Source: CBETVX01 sp965539935
GTDB lineage: Bacteria > Bacillota > Clostridia > Peptostreptococcales > Caminicellaceae
Assembly (NCBI GenBank): GCA_965539935.1
Contig: CBETVX010000007.1
Coordinates: 1-64,000 of the forward strand
Length of the DNA: 64,000 nucleotides
Direction of reading: 5' to 3'
The notes beneath the pieces are model-generated. The model saw only the letters and a program-made list of their open reading frames with translations, made no database searches and was not told the origin of the DNA. This document shows, one piece after another, positions 43,045 through 51,097 of this stretch. The translations under genes and the position numbers were made by a program. How positions within the stretch are numbered: position 1 is the stretch's first letter; each line of letters starts with the position of its first letter.

Positions 43045-43437
43045 CTATACTCTCCTTCTTCCATGTCTAGCTCCTCTACCAAGTCCATAATGTGCTTTAA
43101 CTGCCTTATCTAGCTTAGTAAGTTTTCCCTCTTTAAAATTTTTGATGATTTCCTCTAGATTGTTTCCAATACCTTGATAAACCTCAACTCCTGAAGCCTT
43201 AAGTAAATCCATGGCATTTGGTCCAATGTTTCCTGTTATAAGTACCTTTACTCCCCTATCTACTATACTCTGAGCCGTTGCCACCCCTGCCCCATGATTT
43301 GCTACTTGATTGTTATTTTCCATAAATTCCAATTTATCGGACTTATCATCATAGATAGCAAAATATGAGCATCTACCAAATCTTTGGTCCATTGGGGATT
43401 TAACATCATCATTTATACTGCTTATACAAATATTCAT
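43045..43437 (-). CDS. NifX/NifB-C-type metal-cluster protein
   Basis: 130 residues of the same fold as the protein at 40998 (MNICISSINDDVKSPMDQRFGRCSYFAIYD; NHGAGVATAQSIVDRGVKVLITGNIGPNA). A C-terminal basic GRGARHGRRRV tail replaces the Cys/His tail. Its ATG shares the last base of the upstream mrp stop region, so translation is coupled. Confidence 0.87.
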   Translation of the reverse strand: MNICISSINDDVKSPMDQRFGRCSYFAIYDDKSDKLEFMENNNQVANHGAGVATAQSIVDRGVKVLITGNIGPNAMDLLKASGVEVYQGIGNNLEEIIKNFKEGKLTKLDKAVKAHYGLGRGARHGRRRV

Positions 43438-44228
43438 TACTCATCTCCCTCAGTTTTATTAATAAACTTTTTACCCATTTCATCAATCAAGTTGAAATTT
43501 ATCTTGTTGTAAAGCTCTATTTTCCCTTCATCCCATAGCTCTGCAAATTCTGCATCTATTGGGAGTTTAGCTAAAACATCTATACCCATTTCCTTCGCTA
43601 CTTCATCTATATTACTCTTCCCAAATATGTTTGTCCTTTTACCACAATCAGGACACTGAAAATAGCTCATATTTTCCACAATCCCTATAAGTGGTACTTC
43701 CATTTTTTTAGCCATATTAACTGATTTTTTAACTATAAGTTGTACTATGCTTTGTGGGGATGTTACTGTAACTATCCCATCAAGGGGTAATGACTGCATT
43801 ATTGTCAATGGTACATCCCCTGTTCCCGGTGGCAGGTCAATTAAAAGATAATCTAAATCTCCCCAGTTAACATCTGTATAGAACTGTTTAACCATATTAG
43901 AAATAACGGGGCCTCTCCAAACCACAGGCTGATCTTCACTTTCTAACAATAGATTCAGTGACATTACCTTTATTCCTGTAGTTGTTGCTACTGGGTTTAA
44001 GATTTCCCCATTGGCCGTAGCCCTTTTATTATTGATTCCAAATATTCTAGGTATACTTGGACCAGTTACATCTGCATCCATTATCCCAACATTATAATTT
44101 TCACTTTTAAGGGCTGTAGCTAAAAGTGACGTAACCGATGATTTACCAACACCTCCTTTACCACTCATAACAGCTATAACTTTTTTAATATTTGTACCTT
44201 CCCTTGTCTTTTCCTTTTCAAAAACCAA
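43437..44228 (-). CDS. Mrp/NBP35 family iron-sulfur carrier ATPase
   Basis: 263 residues from the TTG at 44228, chosen because AGGAGGAG lies eight bases before it; the ATG nine codons earlier has no ribosome site. It shows SGKGGVGKSSV (Walker A), DADVTGPSIPRIFG, LIDLPPGTGD and a C-terminal CPDCG pair that binds a bridging 4Fe-4S cluster. Mrp/ApbC proteins carry Fe-S clusters to apoproteins. First gene of the five-gene operon, with a strong promoter. Confidence 0.9.
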   Translation of the reverse strand: MVFEKEKTREGTNIKKVIAVMSGKGGVGKSSVTSLLATALKSENYNVGIMDADVTGPSIPRIFGINNKRATANGEILNPVATTTGIKVMSLNLLLESEDQPVVWRGPVISNMVKQFYTDVNWGDLDYLLIDLPPGTGDVPLTIMQSLPLDGIVTVTSPQSIVQLIVKKSVNMAKKMEVPLIGIVENMSYFQCPDCGKRTNIFGKSNIDEVAKEMGIDVLAKLPIDAEFAELWDEGKIELYNKINFNLIDEMGKKFINKTEGDE

Positions 44229-44266
44229 CTCTATCTCCTCCTCAGTTAATAGCATATGCTAATTAT

Positions 44267-44294
44267 ATTATATCTCTTTTTTTATTATTGTCAA
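44267..44294 (-). promoter_or_regulatory. Sigma-A promoter of the Mrp operon
   Basis: Consensus TTGACA (44289-44294), 16 bp, consensus TATAAT (44267-44272) on the minus strand, about 40 bp before the mrp start. Confidence 0.78.
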
Positions 44295-44295
44295 A

Positions 44296-44315
44296 TGCCA
44301 ATAACATTATTTGCA
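44296..44315. promoter_or_regulatory. Palindrome directly upstream of the Mrp promoter
   Basis: TGCCAATAA, two bases, TTATTTGCA: a dyad with eight of nine paired positions, touching the -35 box. It is a plausible operator for an activator or repressor; the neighbouring Fur protein is a candidate, but the sequence is not a classical Fur box. Confidence 0.4.
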
Positions 44316-44320
44316 TAAAA

Positions 44321-44349
44321 AAACAAAGCATCATTTTAATGCTTTGTTT
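44321..44349 (-). terminator. Terminator of the dipeptide transporter operon
   Basis: AAACAAAGCAT and ATGCTTTGTTT arms followed by T runs on both strands. It sits about 150 bp after the last dpp gene and just before the Mrp promoter. Confidence 0.8.
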
Positions 44350-44400
44350 TTTGAATATATTTTTATCTATAGATAGACACCTTCAAAGGTTAAAAATTTT

Positions 44401-44428
44401 AAGCTATAAGCCATGAGCCATTAGCCTA
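44401..44428. repeat. 7-bp period array (AAGCCAT type)
   Basis: Units AAGCTAT, AAGCCAT, GAGCCAT, TAGCCTA in the 3' region of the dipeptide transporter operon. Confidence 0.6.
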
Positions 44429-44500
44429 AATACAAATAGATTTTACTTAATATATCACATTAATATTATAAATTAAGCTTCAAAACTGGATATTTATTAT

Positions 44501-45454
44501 TTATTCTTTAAACAAATGACATGCCACAAAATGATTTGAAGAAACTTCTTCAAGGACCGGTTCCTCACATCTACATATACCTTCAGTATGATTACACCTA
44601 TTTGCAAATCTGCAATTTTTCTCAGGATTAATAGGGGAAGTAATTTCTCCCTTTAGAATTATCTTTTCCCCTTTCTTTTCAAGGGTTGGCCTTGGTATAG
44701 CCGATAATAAAGCTTTAGTATAGGGATGTATAGGGTTTCTAAACAATTCCTCTGCCGGTGCCTTTTCAATAAGCTTTCCTAAATACATTACTCCAATCTC
44801 ATCTGAAAAATGATTAACTACCGATAGGTCATGGGTAATAAAGATATATGTTAATCCAAGTTTTTCTTGGAGATCTTTCATTAGATTTAAAATTTGAGCT
44901 TGAATAGATACATCAAGGGCTGATACCGGTTCGTCACATACAATAAATTTTGTATTAAGGGCCAAGGCCCTAGCTATTCCAATTCTTTGCCTTCTACCAC
45001 CATCAAGTTCGTGGGGATATGTATTTACAAGGCGTCTAGATAAACCAACAAGATCCATTAATTCTAATACTTTTTCAAATCTTTTCTTCTTATCGGTTAT
45101 TAATTTATTTAATTTTATTGGCTCTTCAATTATTTCACTTACGGTCATCCTTGGATCTAGAGATGAAAAAGGATCTTGGAAGATAATCTGCATTTCCTTT
45201 CTCAATTCGCGCATTTCCTTTTTAGAAAGATCCCTTATATTTTTTCCCTCAAAATATATTTCTCCATCAGTTGCCTCTAATAATCTTAAAATAACCCTTC
45301 CCGTCGTTGATTTGCCACAACCTGATTCTCCTACTAATCCCAATGTTTTTCCCTTTTCAATGGAAAAACTTATATCGTCTACTGCATGGAGTTTGCCCTT
45401 AGGAGTATCAAAATATTTTTTTAAGTTTTTTACTTCTAATAAAACTTCAGGCAT
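44501..45454 (-). CDS. dppF: Dipeptide/oligopeptide ABC transporter ATPase (DppF type)
   Basis: 317 residues. Walker A GESGCGKS (42-49), Walker B FIVCDEP, H-loop FITHDL, and the oligopeptide C-terminal extension with CRFANRC. The signature loop is LDGGRRQ (150-156) instead of LSGGQ, a variant I recall from clostridial homologues. Last gene of the seven-gene peptide operon. Confidence 0.92.
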   Translation of the reverse strand: MPEVLLEVKNLKKYFDTPKGKLHAVDDISFSIEKGKTLGLVGESGCGKSTTGRVILRLLEATDGEIYFEGKNIRDLSKKEMRELRKEMQIIFQDPFSSLDPRMTVSEIIEEPIKLNKLITDKKKRFEKVLELMDLVGLSRRLVNTYPHELDGGRRQRIGIARALALNTKFIVCDEPVSALDVSIQAQILNLMKDLQEKLGLTYIFITHDLSVVNHFSDEIGVMYLGKLIEKAPAEELFRNPIHPYTKALLSAIPRPTLEKKGEKIILKGEITSPINPEKNCRFANRCNHTEGICRCEEPVLEEVSSNHFVACHLFKE

Positions 45455-45470
45455 CTAATATCTCCTCTCT

Positions 45471-46469
45471 TTATGTGTTCTTCATATTTAACTTAAAATC
45501 CATATTGTCTTTATATAAGTGACATTCAGCAAAATGGGTATTAGAAAAATAAATTTTCTCAGGTTTTTCTGTTTTACATATATCCATAGCATAGTCACAA
45601 CGATTACAAAATGAACATCCTTTGGGAAGATTATATGGGTCCGACATTAATCCACGAATAGGCTTAAGCTTAGCCTTTCTATCGTCAATATTGGGGATAG
45701 AGTTAAAAAGCCCCTCTGTATATGGATGTTTTGTACTATTGAAAATATCTTCTAAGCTTCCTTTTTCAACAATACGACCAGCGTACATAATAGCAACTTC
45801 ATCACAAACCTCAGCTACAACTCCCAAATCGTGGGTGATCATTATTATGGACATATCAAATTGATCTCTGAGTTTTTTCATTAATTCAAGTACCTGGGCT
45901 TGAATAGTTACATCTAAAGCCGTAGTTGGTTCATCGGCAATTAAAAGCTTTGGACTACAGGATAGGGCTATGGCAATAATAACCCTTTGTTTCATCCCCC
46001 CTGAAAACTGATGGGGATATTCTTCCATACGATTGCCAGGTATACCTACTATCTCTAGCATTTCCCTTGCTTTTTTCTTTGCTTCTTCTTGAGAAACTTT
46101 TTGATGAATACTAATGGCTTCTGCAATTTGATCCCCTACTCGTATTACAGGATTAAGGGCTGTCATAGGATCTTGGAAAATCATAGAAACTAATTTACCT
46201 CTAACCTTTTCCATCTCACTTTCAGAGGCCCCCATAATATCTATTCCATCAAGTTTAATACTGCCCTTTACCACTTCTCCAGGAGGCATTTGAATTAATT
46301 TTAGAATAGATAGTGCTGTTGTAGTTTTTCCAGCCCCTGTTTCTCCAACGAGGCCCAGAGTCTTTCCCTTTTCAATAGAAATATCTATTCCATTAACAGC
46401 CTTTACTATTCCATCCTCAGTATTATATTGAACTATCAAGTCTTTAATTTCCAGTATATTATCCTTCAA
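45471..46469 (-). CDS. dppD: Dipeptide/oligopeptide ABC transporter ATPase (DppD type)
   Basis: 332 residues. Walker A GETGAGKT, signature FSGGMKQR, Walker B LLIADEP, and a C-terminal extension with CSFCNRCDYAMDIC, whose cysteines could hold an iron-sulfur cluster as reported for some OppD-like proteins. TTG start after GGAGGTGTAGAC. Pairs with DppF. Confidence 0.93.
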   Translation of the reverse strand: MKDNILEIKDLIVQYNTEDGIVKAVNGIDISIEKGKTLGLVGETGAGKTTTALSILKLIQMPPGEVVKGSIKLDGIDIMGASESEMEKVRGKLVSMIFQDPMTALNPVIRVGDQIAEAISIHQKVSQEEAKKKAREMLEIVGIPGNRMEEYPHQFSGGMKQRVIIAIALSCSPKLLIADEPTTALDVTIQAQVLELMKKLRDQFDMSIIMITHDLGVVAEVCDEVAIMYAGRIVEKGSLEDIFNSTKHPYTEGLFNSIPNIDDRKAKLKPIRGLMSDPYNLPKGCSFCNRCDYAMDICKTEKPEKIYFSNTHFAECHLYKDNMDFKLNMKNT

Positions 46470-46483
46470 GTCTACACCTCCAT

Positions 46484-47380
46484 CTACTTTAATTTAGGAT
46501 CCAATGCATCCCTCAAGCCATCACCAATAAGATTTAATGATAGTACCGTTAAAACAATGGCTAAACCAGGATATAAAACAATGTACATCTGATCCCTAAT
46601 ATAAGCACGCCCACTGGCTAACATACTTCCCCATTCAGGTGTTGGAGGTTGTACTCCCAACCCTATAAAGCTTAATGATGCCGTTGCCATAATTGCAGTT
46701 GCTACCTTTAAAGTGGCATAGACAATAATCGGTGCCATAGAGTTAGGTAAAACATGTTTTAATATGATAACATGGTCCTTTGCACCTATAGCCCTTGCAG
46801 CTTCAATATACTCCTGGTCTTTAACGCTAAGGACCGCAGCTCTAACAATCCTTGCAAAACCTGGTATATTAGATATACCTACTGCAATCATTAAGTTAAG
46901 CATACTTGCCCCTAAGGCTGCAACAATAGTAATAGCTAATAAAATAGTAGGGATAGCCAATAAAACATCGAGAACACGCATAATAATATTATCAATTCTT
47001 CCACCATAATAACCGGCTATGGCACCTAAAAATCCACCAAAGGACAAGGCAATACTTACTGAAATCACTCCAACAAACAAGGATATCCGTGTACCATAAA
47101 CTATACGGGCAAATATATCTCTACCGTATTCATCGGTTCCAAACCAATTTTCCTTACTAGGTGGTTGTAAGCGATTACGTACATTCATTTTAATAGCATC
47201 CTCTTCATAATCGGCAATAAATGGAGCAAAAATCGCCATGCAAAAAAATATAGTGATTAGTATAATCCCTATAATAGCAGTTTTACTTTTTTTAAGCCTA
47301 CGCCAAACGTCTGCATATTGACTACGTTTTTTAGTTTTTAAAATTACTTCTGTATTAATTGTCTTTACTTCTGTACTCAT
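46484..47380 (-). CDS. dppC: Dipeptide ABC transporter permease (DppC type)
   Basis: 298 residues with six membrane helices and the EAA loop EAARAIGAKDHVIILKHVLPN. The N-terminal extension before TM1 and NWFGTDEYGRDIFARIVYG are typical of DppC/OppC. I start at the ATG at 47380, after GGTTGGGGATT; an in-frame TTG three codons earlier is inside that site. Confidence 0.93.
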   Translation of the reverse strand: MSTEVKTINTEVILKTKKRSQYADVWRRLKKSKTAIIGIILITIFFCMAIFAPFIADYEEDAIKMNVRNRLQPPSKENWFGTDEYGRDIFARIVYGTRISLFVGVISVSIALSFGGFLGAIAGYYGGRIDNIIMRVLDVLLAIPTILLAITIVAALGASMLNLMIAVGISNIPGFARIVRAAVLSVKDQEYIEAARAIGAKDHVIILKHVLPNSMAPIIVYATLKVATAIMATASLSFIGLGVQPPTPEWGSMLASGRAYIRDQMYIVLYPGLAIVLTVLSLNLIGDGLRDALDPKLK

Positions 47381-47394
47381 AATCCCCAACCTTC

Positions 47395-48321
47395 CTAACT
47401 ATAATTTGCCTTGATTCTTGGATCAATATATGAATATAGGATATCAATAATTAAATTTACAATACTAAAGGATAAGGCAAATACAATTACACAACCAAGA
47501 ACCATAGGGGTATCCTTTCTTTGAATTGATTCAACCATCAATCGTCCAATACCAGGCCAAGAAAATACAGTTTCTGTTAAAACGGCTCCCCCCAATAAAA
47601 CTCCAAATTCCAAACCTATAACTGTAATAGCTGGAATAAGGGCATTTTTTAAGGCATGTTTACGGACAATAACATTTTTACTTACTCCCTTTGCCTTTGC
47701 AGTCTTTATGTAATCCTGCCTAATTACTTCAAGCATAGAGGATCGAGTAGTCCTAGTGATACTTGCCGTTGATGCCACAGCTAAAGTAAAAGCTGGTAGA
47801 ATTAAACTTTTTATTCCTTCCATACCACCAGAGGGCAACCACCTTAATTGTAAAGAAAATATAATGATTAAAATAAGACCGGTCCAAAATGATGGCATTG
47901 AAATCCCAATTAATGCCACAATCATTCCTATATTATCAAAAATAGAATACTGTTTAGTGGCCGAAATAACCCCTATTGGAATCGATATTATTACCGATAG
48001 GAAAATTGCAGATACTGTTAGCTTAAAGGTATTTGGAAAACGCTGTGCAATCTCTCCACTCACTGCTTTTCCCGTTGAGTATGAAGTCCCCATATCTCCA
48101 GAAACTAAACTTTTCATATACCTTCCATACTGGATAATAATTGGATCATTAAGTCCCATTTCCTCCCGAAGCTCTTTAATGGCTTCTTCAGTAGCACCAT
48201 CACCTAGTATCATGGCCGCCACATCTCCAGGGGTTAAACTTATAATAAAAAACACTAAAAATGTAACACCAATCATAACTGGTATTAGCATTAGCAGTCT
48301 TCTTATAATATATTTTGACAT
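47395..48321 (-). CDS. dppB: Dipeptide ABC transporter permease (DppB type)
   Basis: 308 residues, six membrane helices, N-terminal MSKYIIRRLLMLIPVMIGVTFLVF and the EAA loop KTAKAKGVSKNVIVRKHALKNAL. It is the partner of DppC. It follows the binding-protein gene after a 108-bp gap holding a 40-bp perfect palindrome. Confidence 0.93.
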   Translation of the reverse strand: MSKYIIRRLLMLIPVMIGVTFLVFFIISLTPGDVAAMILGDGATEEAIKELREEMGLNDPIIIQYGRYMKSLVSGDMGTSYSTGKAVSGEIAQRFPNTFKLTVSAIFLSVIISIPIGVISATKQYSIFDNIGMIVALIGISMPSFWTGLILIIIFSLQLRWLPSGGMEGIKSLILPAFTLAVASTASITRTTRSSMLEVIRQDYIKTAKAKGVSKNVIVRKHALKNALIPAITVIGLEFGVLLGGAVLTETVFSWPGIGRLMVESIQRKDTPMVLGCVIVFALSFSIVNLIIDILYSYIDPRIKANYS

Positions 48322-48379
48322 AATTCCTCAATTCCTTTCAAAATTACTATTTCACTATAATTATTCCTTTATTTTAATA

Positions 48380-48419
48380 TAGATGATATAGTCCAATTAA
48401 TTGGACTATATCATCTATT
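48380..48419. promoter_or_regulatory. 40-bp perfect palindrome between dppA and dppB
   Basis: Two 20-bp perfectly complementary halves meeting at AATT|AATT with no loop (48380-48399 and 48400-48419). In the minus-strand transcript it would fold into a strong hairpin followed by ATTAAAAT, fitting an attenuator or 3'-protecting structure that raises binding-protein mRNA over permease mRNA. Confidence 0.65.
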
Positions 48420-48429
48420 CCATCCTTTT

Positions 48430-49995
48430 CTAATAGTGAATTTTCTCTATATTCCATAATCCTTGTGGACTTAGTTCAATACCCTTAAGCTTAGCATCGG
48501 CTGCAACGATATTGTTCTTTACAAATAGCGGTACTATTGGAGCTTTTTCCATAATATACTCATGGAATTCGTTATAAATTTCAATACGTTTCTCTGTATC
48601 TAATTCTTCACGAGCAGAGTCAAGAAATTCATCTACTTTTGGATCATTAGTTCTTGTGAAATTCATGCCACCAATACTATCTGAGTGATAAAGTGATGTC
48701 AATGTGGAATCTGGATCAGGATTAGATGTCCAACCTAATACAAAGGTCTGTTCTTCACCCTTCATCAATTGATCTATGTAAGTTCCCCATTCTAACATTT
48801 CAATAGAAGATTGAATACCTATTTCCATTAAATTAGCCTGAATTACTTCAGCAATCCTCTTTCTTTCGTCTCCTGATGCCCAAATAGTCATTTCAAAACC
48901 ATCGGGATATCCTGCTGCTGCCAAAAGTTCTTTAGCCTTTTCAGGATTATATTCATAATCTGAAGCTTTATAACCTAACATAGATGGAGCTAAAACTGAT
49001 TTAGCCTCTGTTCCTGCACCATTAATTGCAATCATCATAACGGCTTCTTTATCTATGGCATAATTCATAGCTTGTCGAACTAATTCATTGTCAAAGGGTT
49101 TCTTTTCAGTATTCATACCAAAATAATCTATTTTAGTTGATGGATTTTGATAAAGTTTTAAATCGCTATTTTCAGTAATTTTACTAATATCTAGTGATTG
49201 TAATTCATCAACAATATCAACTTCGCCAGTTTCTAAGGCAATAGTTCTACTTGTTCCTTCTGGAATTACTCTAAAGACAATTCTATTCATTTGTCCCATA
49301 TTATTTTCATCAAAGTAATTTTCATTTTTCTCAAGAACAATCTTATCACCAGATACCCACTCTACAAATTTATAGGGACCTGAACCCACTGGATTTGCAA
49401 AATTATCATCGGATTCAATATAGGCCTTTGGCATAATAGAAGCACCGGCATGAACTAAAGTATAAAGGAAAGGTGCAAATGCAATTTTTGTTGTTATTTT
49501 TACAGTATATTCATCTACAACCTCTATAGATTCTACCTCGCTTAAAACGTGTTTAACCTTTGGAGATTCCATGGAACGCTCTAAACTTGCCTTTACATCC
49601 TCAGCAGTCATTTCAGTTCCATCATGGAATAATACGCCCTCTTTTATCTTAATAACCCATTCTGTATCAGAGGGTTGCTCCCAAGATTCAGCTAAATCAG
49701 GTACTATTTCAAAATCAGGACTTAGTCTAAAAAGTCTATTAAATAATAGGAAAGATACTCTTTCTGATTTAGTATCATTATGACCTTGAGGGTCTAAAGA
49801 TGCAATATCTGCACTTAATGCAATAACAATTTCATCCTTAGTAACTTCTTCTTCCTTATTACTCTCAGTTTTTACCTCTGTAGTTGATTCACTTGTTGCC
49901 TCTTTAGTTTCTTCTGTTTGATTACTGCCACATCCTGTAAAAATGCCCAATACTAGAATAAAAACTAGCATTAACGATAAAGCTTTTTTAACCAT
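48430..49995 (-). CDS. dppA: Dipeptide/oligopeptide-binding lipoprotein (DppA type)
   Basis: 521 residues of the SBP_bac_5 family. A lipoprotein signal (VLGIFTGC, lipidated C22) is followed by a Thr/Glu-rich linker and then IVIALSADIASLDPQGHND, LFNRLFRLSPDFEIVPDLAESW and VGSGPYKFVEWVSGDKIVLEKN. It delivers di- or oligopeptides, or glutathione-like peptides, to DppBC. The peptidases encoded upstream argue for peptide nutrition. Confidence 0.92.
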   Translation of the reverse strand: MVKKALSLMLVFILVLGIFTGCGSNQTEETKEATSESTTEVKTESNKEEEVTKDEIVIALSADIASLDPQGHNDTKSERVSFLLFNRLFRLSPDFEIVPDLAESWEQPSDTEWVIKIKEGVLFHDGTEMTAEDVKASLERSMESPKVKHVLSEVESIEVVDEYTVKITTKIAFAPFLYTLVHAGASIMPKAYIESDDNFANPVGSGPYKFVEWVSGDKIVLEKNENYFDENNMGQMNRIVFRVIPEGTSRTIALETGEVDIVDELQSLDISKITENSDLKLYQNPSTKIDYFGMNTEKKPFDNELVRQAMNYAIDKEAVMMIAINGAGTEAKSVLAPSMLGYKASDYEYNPEKAKELLAAAGYPDGFEMTIWASGDERKRIAEVIQANLMEIGIQSSIEMLEWGTYIDQLMKGEEQTFVLGWTSNPDPDSTLTSLYHSDSIGGMNFTRTNDPKVDEFLDSAREELDTEKRIEIYNEFHEYIMEKAPIVPLFVKNNIVAADAKLKGIELSPQGLWNIEKIHY

Positions 49996-50032
49996 TTCCT
50001 TCTCCCCTTTTATATAATTTTTTTAATATAAA

Positions 50033-51097
50033 TCAATTAAAATTTTTAATAAAATGAATTAATACATTTTCTAATTGATATATGGATTCAATTTCAACAT
50101 ATTCTAAATCTCCATGCCAATCTCCACCAATAGGCCCTATCTCTATGGCTGGAATTCCCTTTTCTGAAAAGAATCTTGTGTCTGCTGATCCATGCTGACC
50201 AAATAAATTAACTTCATCAACCTTAAGAACCCTTTTAATTGCTTCAACCATTTTTAACACATATGGATTCTTAGGTGATATATTAACTCCTGAACCTACA
50301 AATTTCAATTCTACTTTTCCATCCACAACCTTTTTTATCTCCTCAAAAATCTCATAGGGATTTAAATGAGGCACATAACGAATATCTAGCCTAACTATAC
50401 TCTTGTCAGGAACACGATTATATATATCTCCCCCCTCCATACATGCAAGATTTAAAGTAGAATTTTCATAAAACTCAGATCCAATGTTCATAATTGGAAG
50501 TCGGGCTATCTTTTCGTAGTTATCTACTGCTTTTAATATAGCATTCTCCCCCTCCCAAGGACGACTGCCATGGGCGGGAATACCCTTTGATTCTATTGCC
50601 AAATGCATAATTCCTTTAGACTGAATTGCTATACCAAGGTTTGTAGGTTCAGTGCAAACAGCTACCTCTCCCATATAACCTTGTTCAACAAGATATTTTG
50701 AGCAATTAAATCCTCCTATTTCTTCATCGGATACTAATTGGAGCATTACTTGACAAGGTAATTTTTCATCCTTCAGTTTAATCATAGCTTGCATCATGGC
50801 AGCACAACCGGCTTTCATATCGGCACTGCCCCTACCATAGATTCTTCCTTCCCTTTCATAGGGTTCAAACTGTTCTGGTTTTCCAGATACAACATCAAGA
50901 TGCCCATTTAGCACTATAGTTTTGTCCCCTGAGCCAATAGTTGTAACATAGCTTTTATAGCCATTATTTTCAATAATAGTACCCAAAATCCCATTAGCCT
51001 TGAGATACTTAGCAGCAAATTCTATAGCATAATTAGCCTTCTCTACTGTTGATGAATCAATTCTAATCAACTCTTTCAATAGTTCTACTAGCTCCAT
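50033..51097 (-). CDS. M20 family peptidase (ArgE/DapE/CPG2 type)
   Basis: 354 residues. Zinc motifs LNGHLDVVSG, YGRGSADMKAG, VSDEEIGG and the C-terminal GQHGSADTRFF are all seen, and the lid domain lies in between. It could be an aminopeptidase, a deacetylase or a succinyl-DAP-type desuccinylase; the operon context favours a peptidase acting on imported peptides. It overlaps the S9 peptidase gene by 35 bp, showing tight coupling. Confidence 0.87.
   Translation of the reverse strand: MELVELLKELIRIDSSTVEKANYAIEFAAKYLKANGILGTIIENNGYKSYVTTIGSGDKTIVLNGHLDVVSGKPEQFEPYEREGRIYGRGSADMKAGCAAMMQAMIKLKDEKLPCQVMLQLVSDEEIGGFNCSKYLVEQGYMGEVAVCTEPTNLGIAIQSKGIMHLAIESKGIPAHGSRPWEGENAILKAVDNYEKIARLPIMNIGSEFYENSTLNLACMEGGDIYNRVPDKSIVRLDIRYVPHLNPYEIFEEIKKVVDGKVELKFVGSGVNISPKNPYVLKMVEAIKRVLKVDEVNLFGQHGSADTRFFSEKGIPAIEIGPIGGDWHGDLEYVEIESIYQLENVLIHFIKNFN

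Noticed and set aside
40998..43437. Nitrogen fixation genes
   Set aside because: The NifX-fold proteins have no nifHDK, nifE or nifN nearby and are paired with MinD-ferredoxin ATPases, which fits the orange protein type cluster instead.
44296..44320. Sigma-54 promoter near the Mrp operon
   Set aside because: TGCCA and TTGCA are present but in the wrong orientation or order; a consensus sigma-A promoter lies adjacent.
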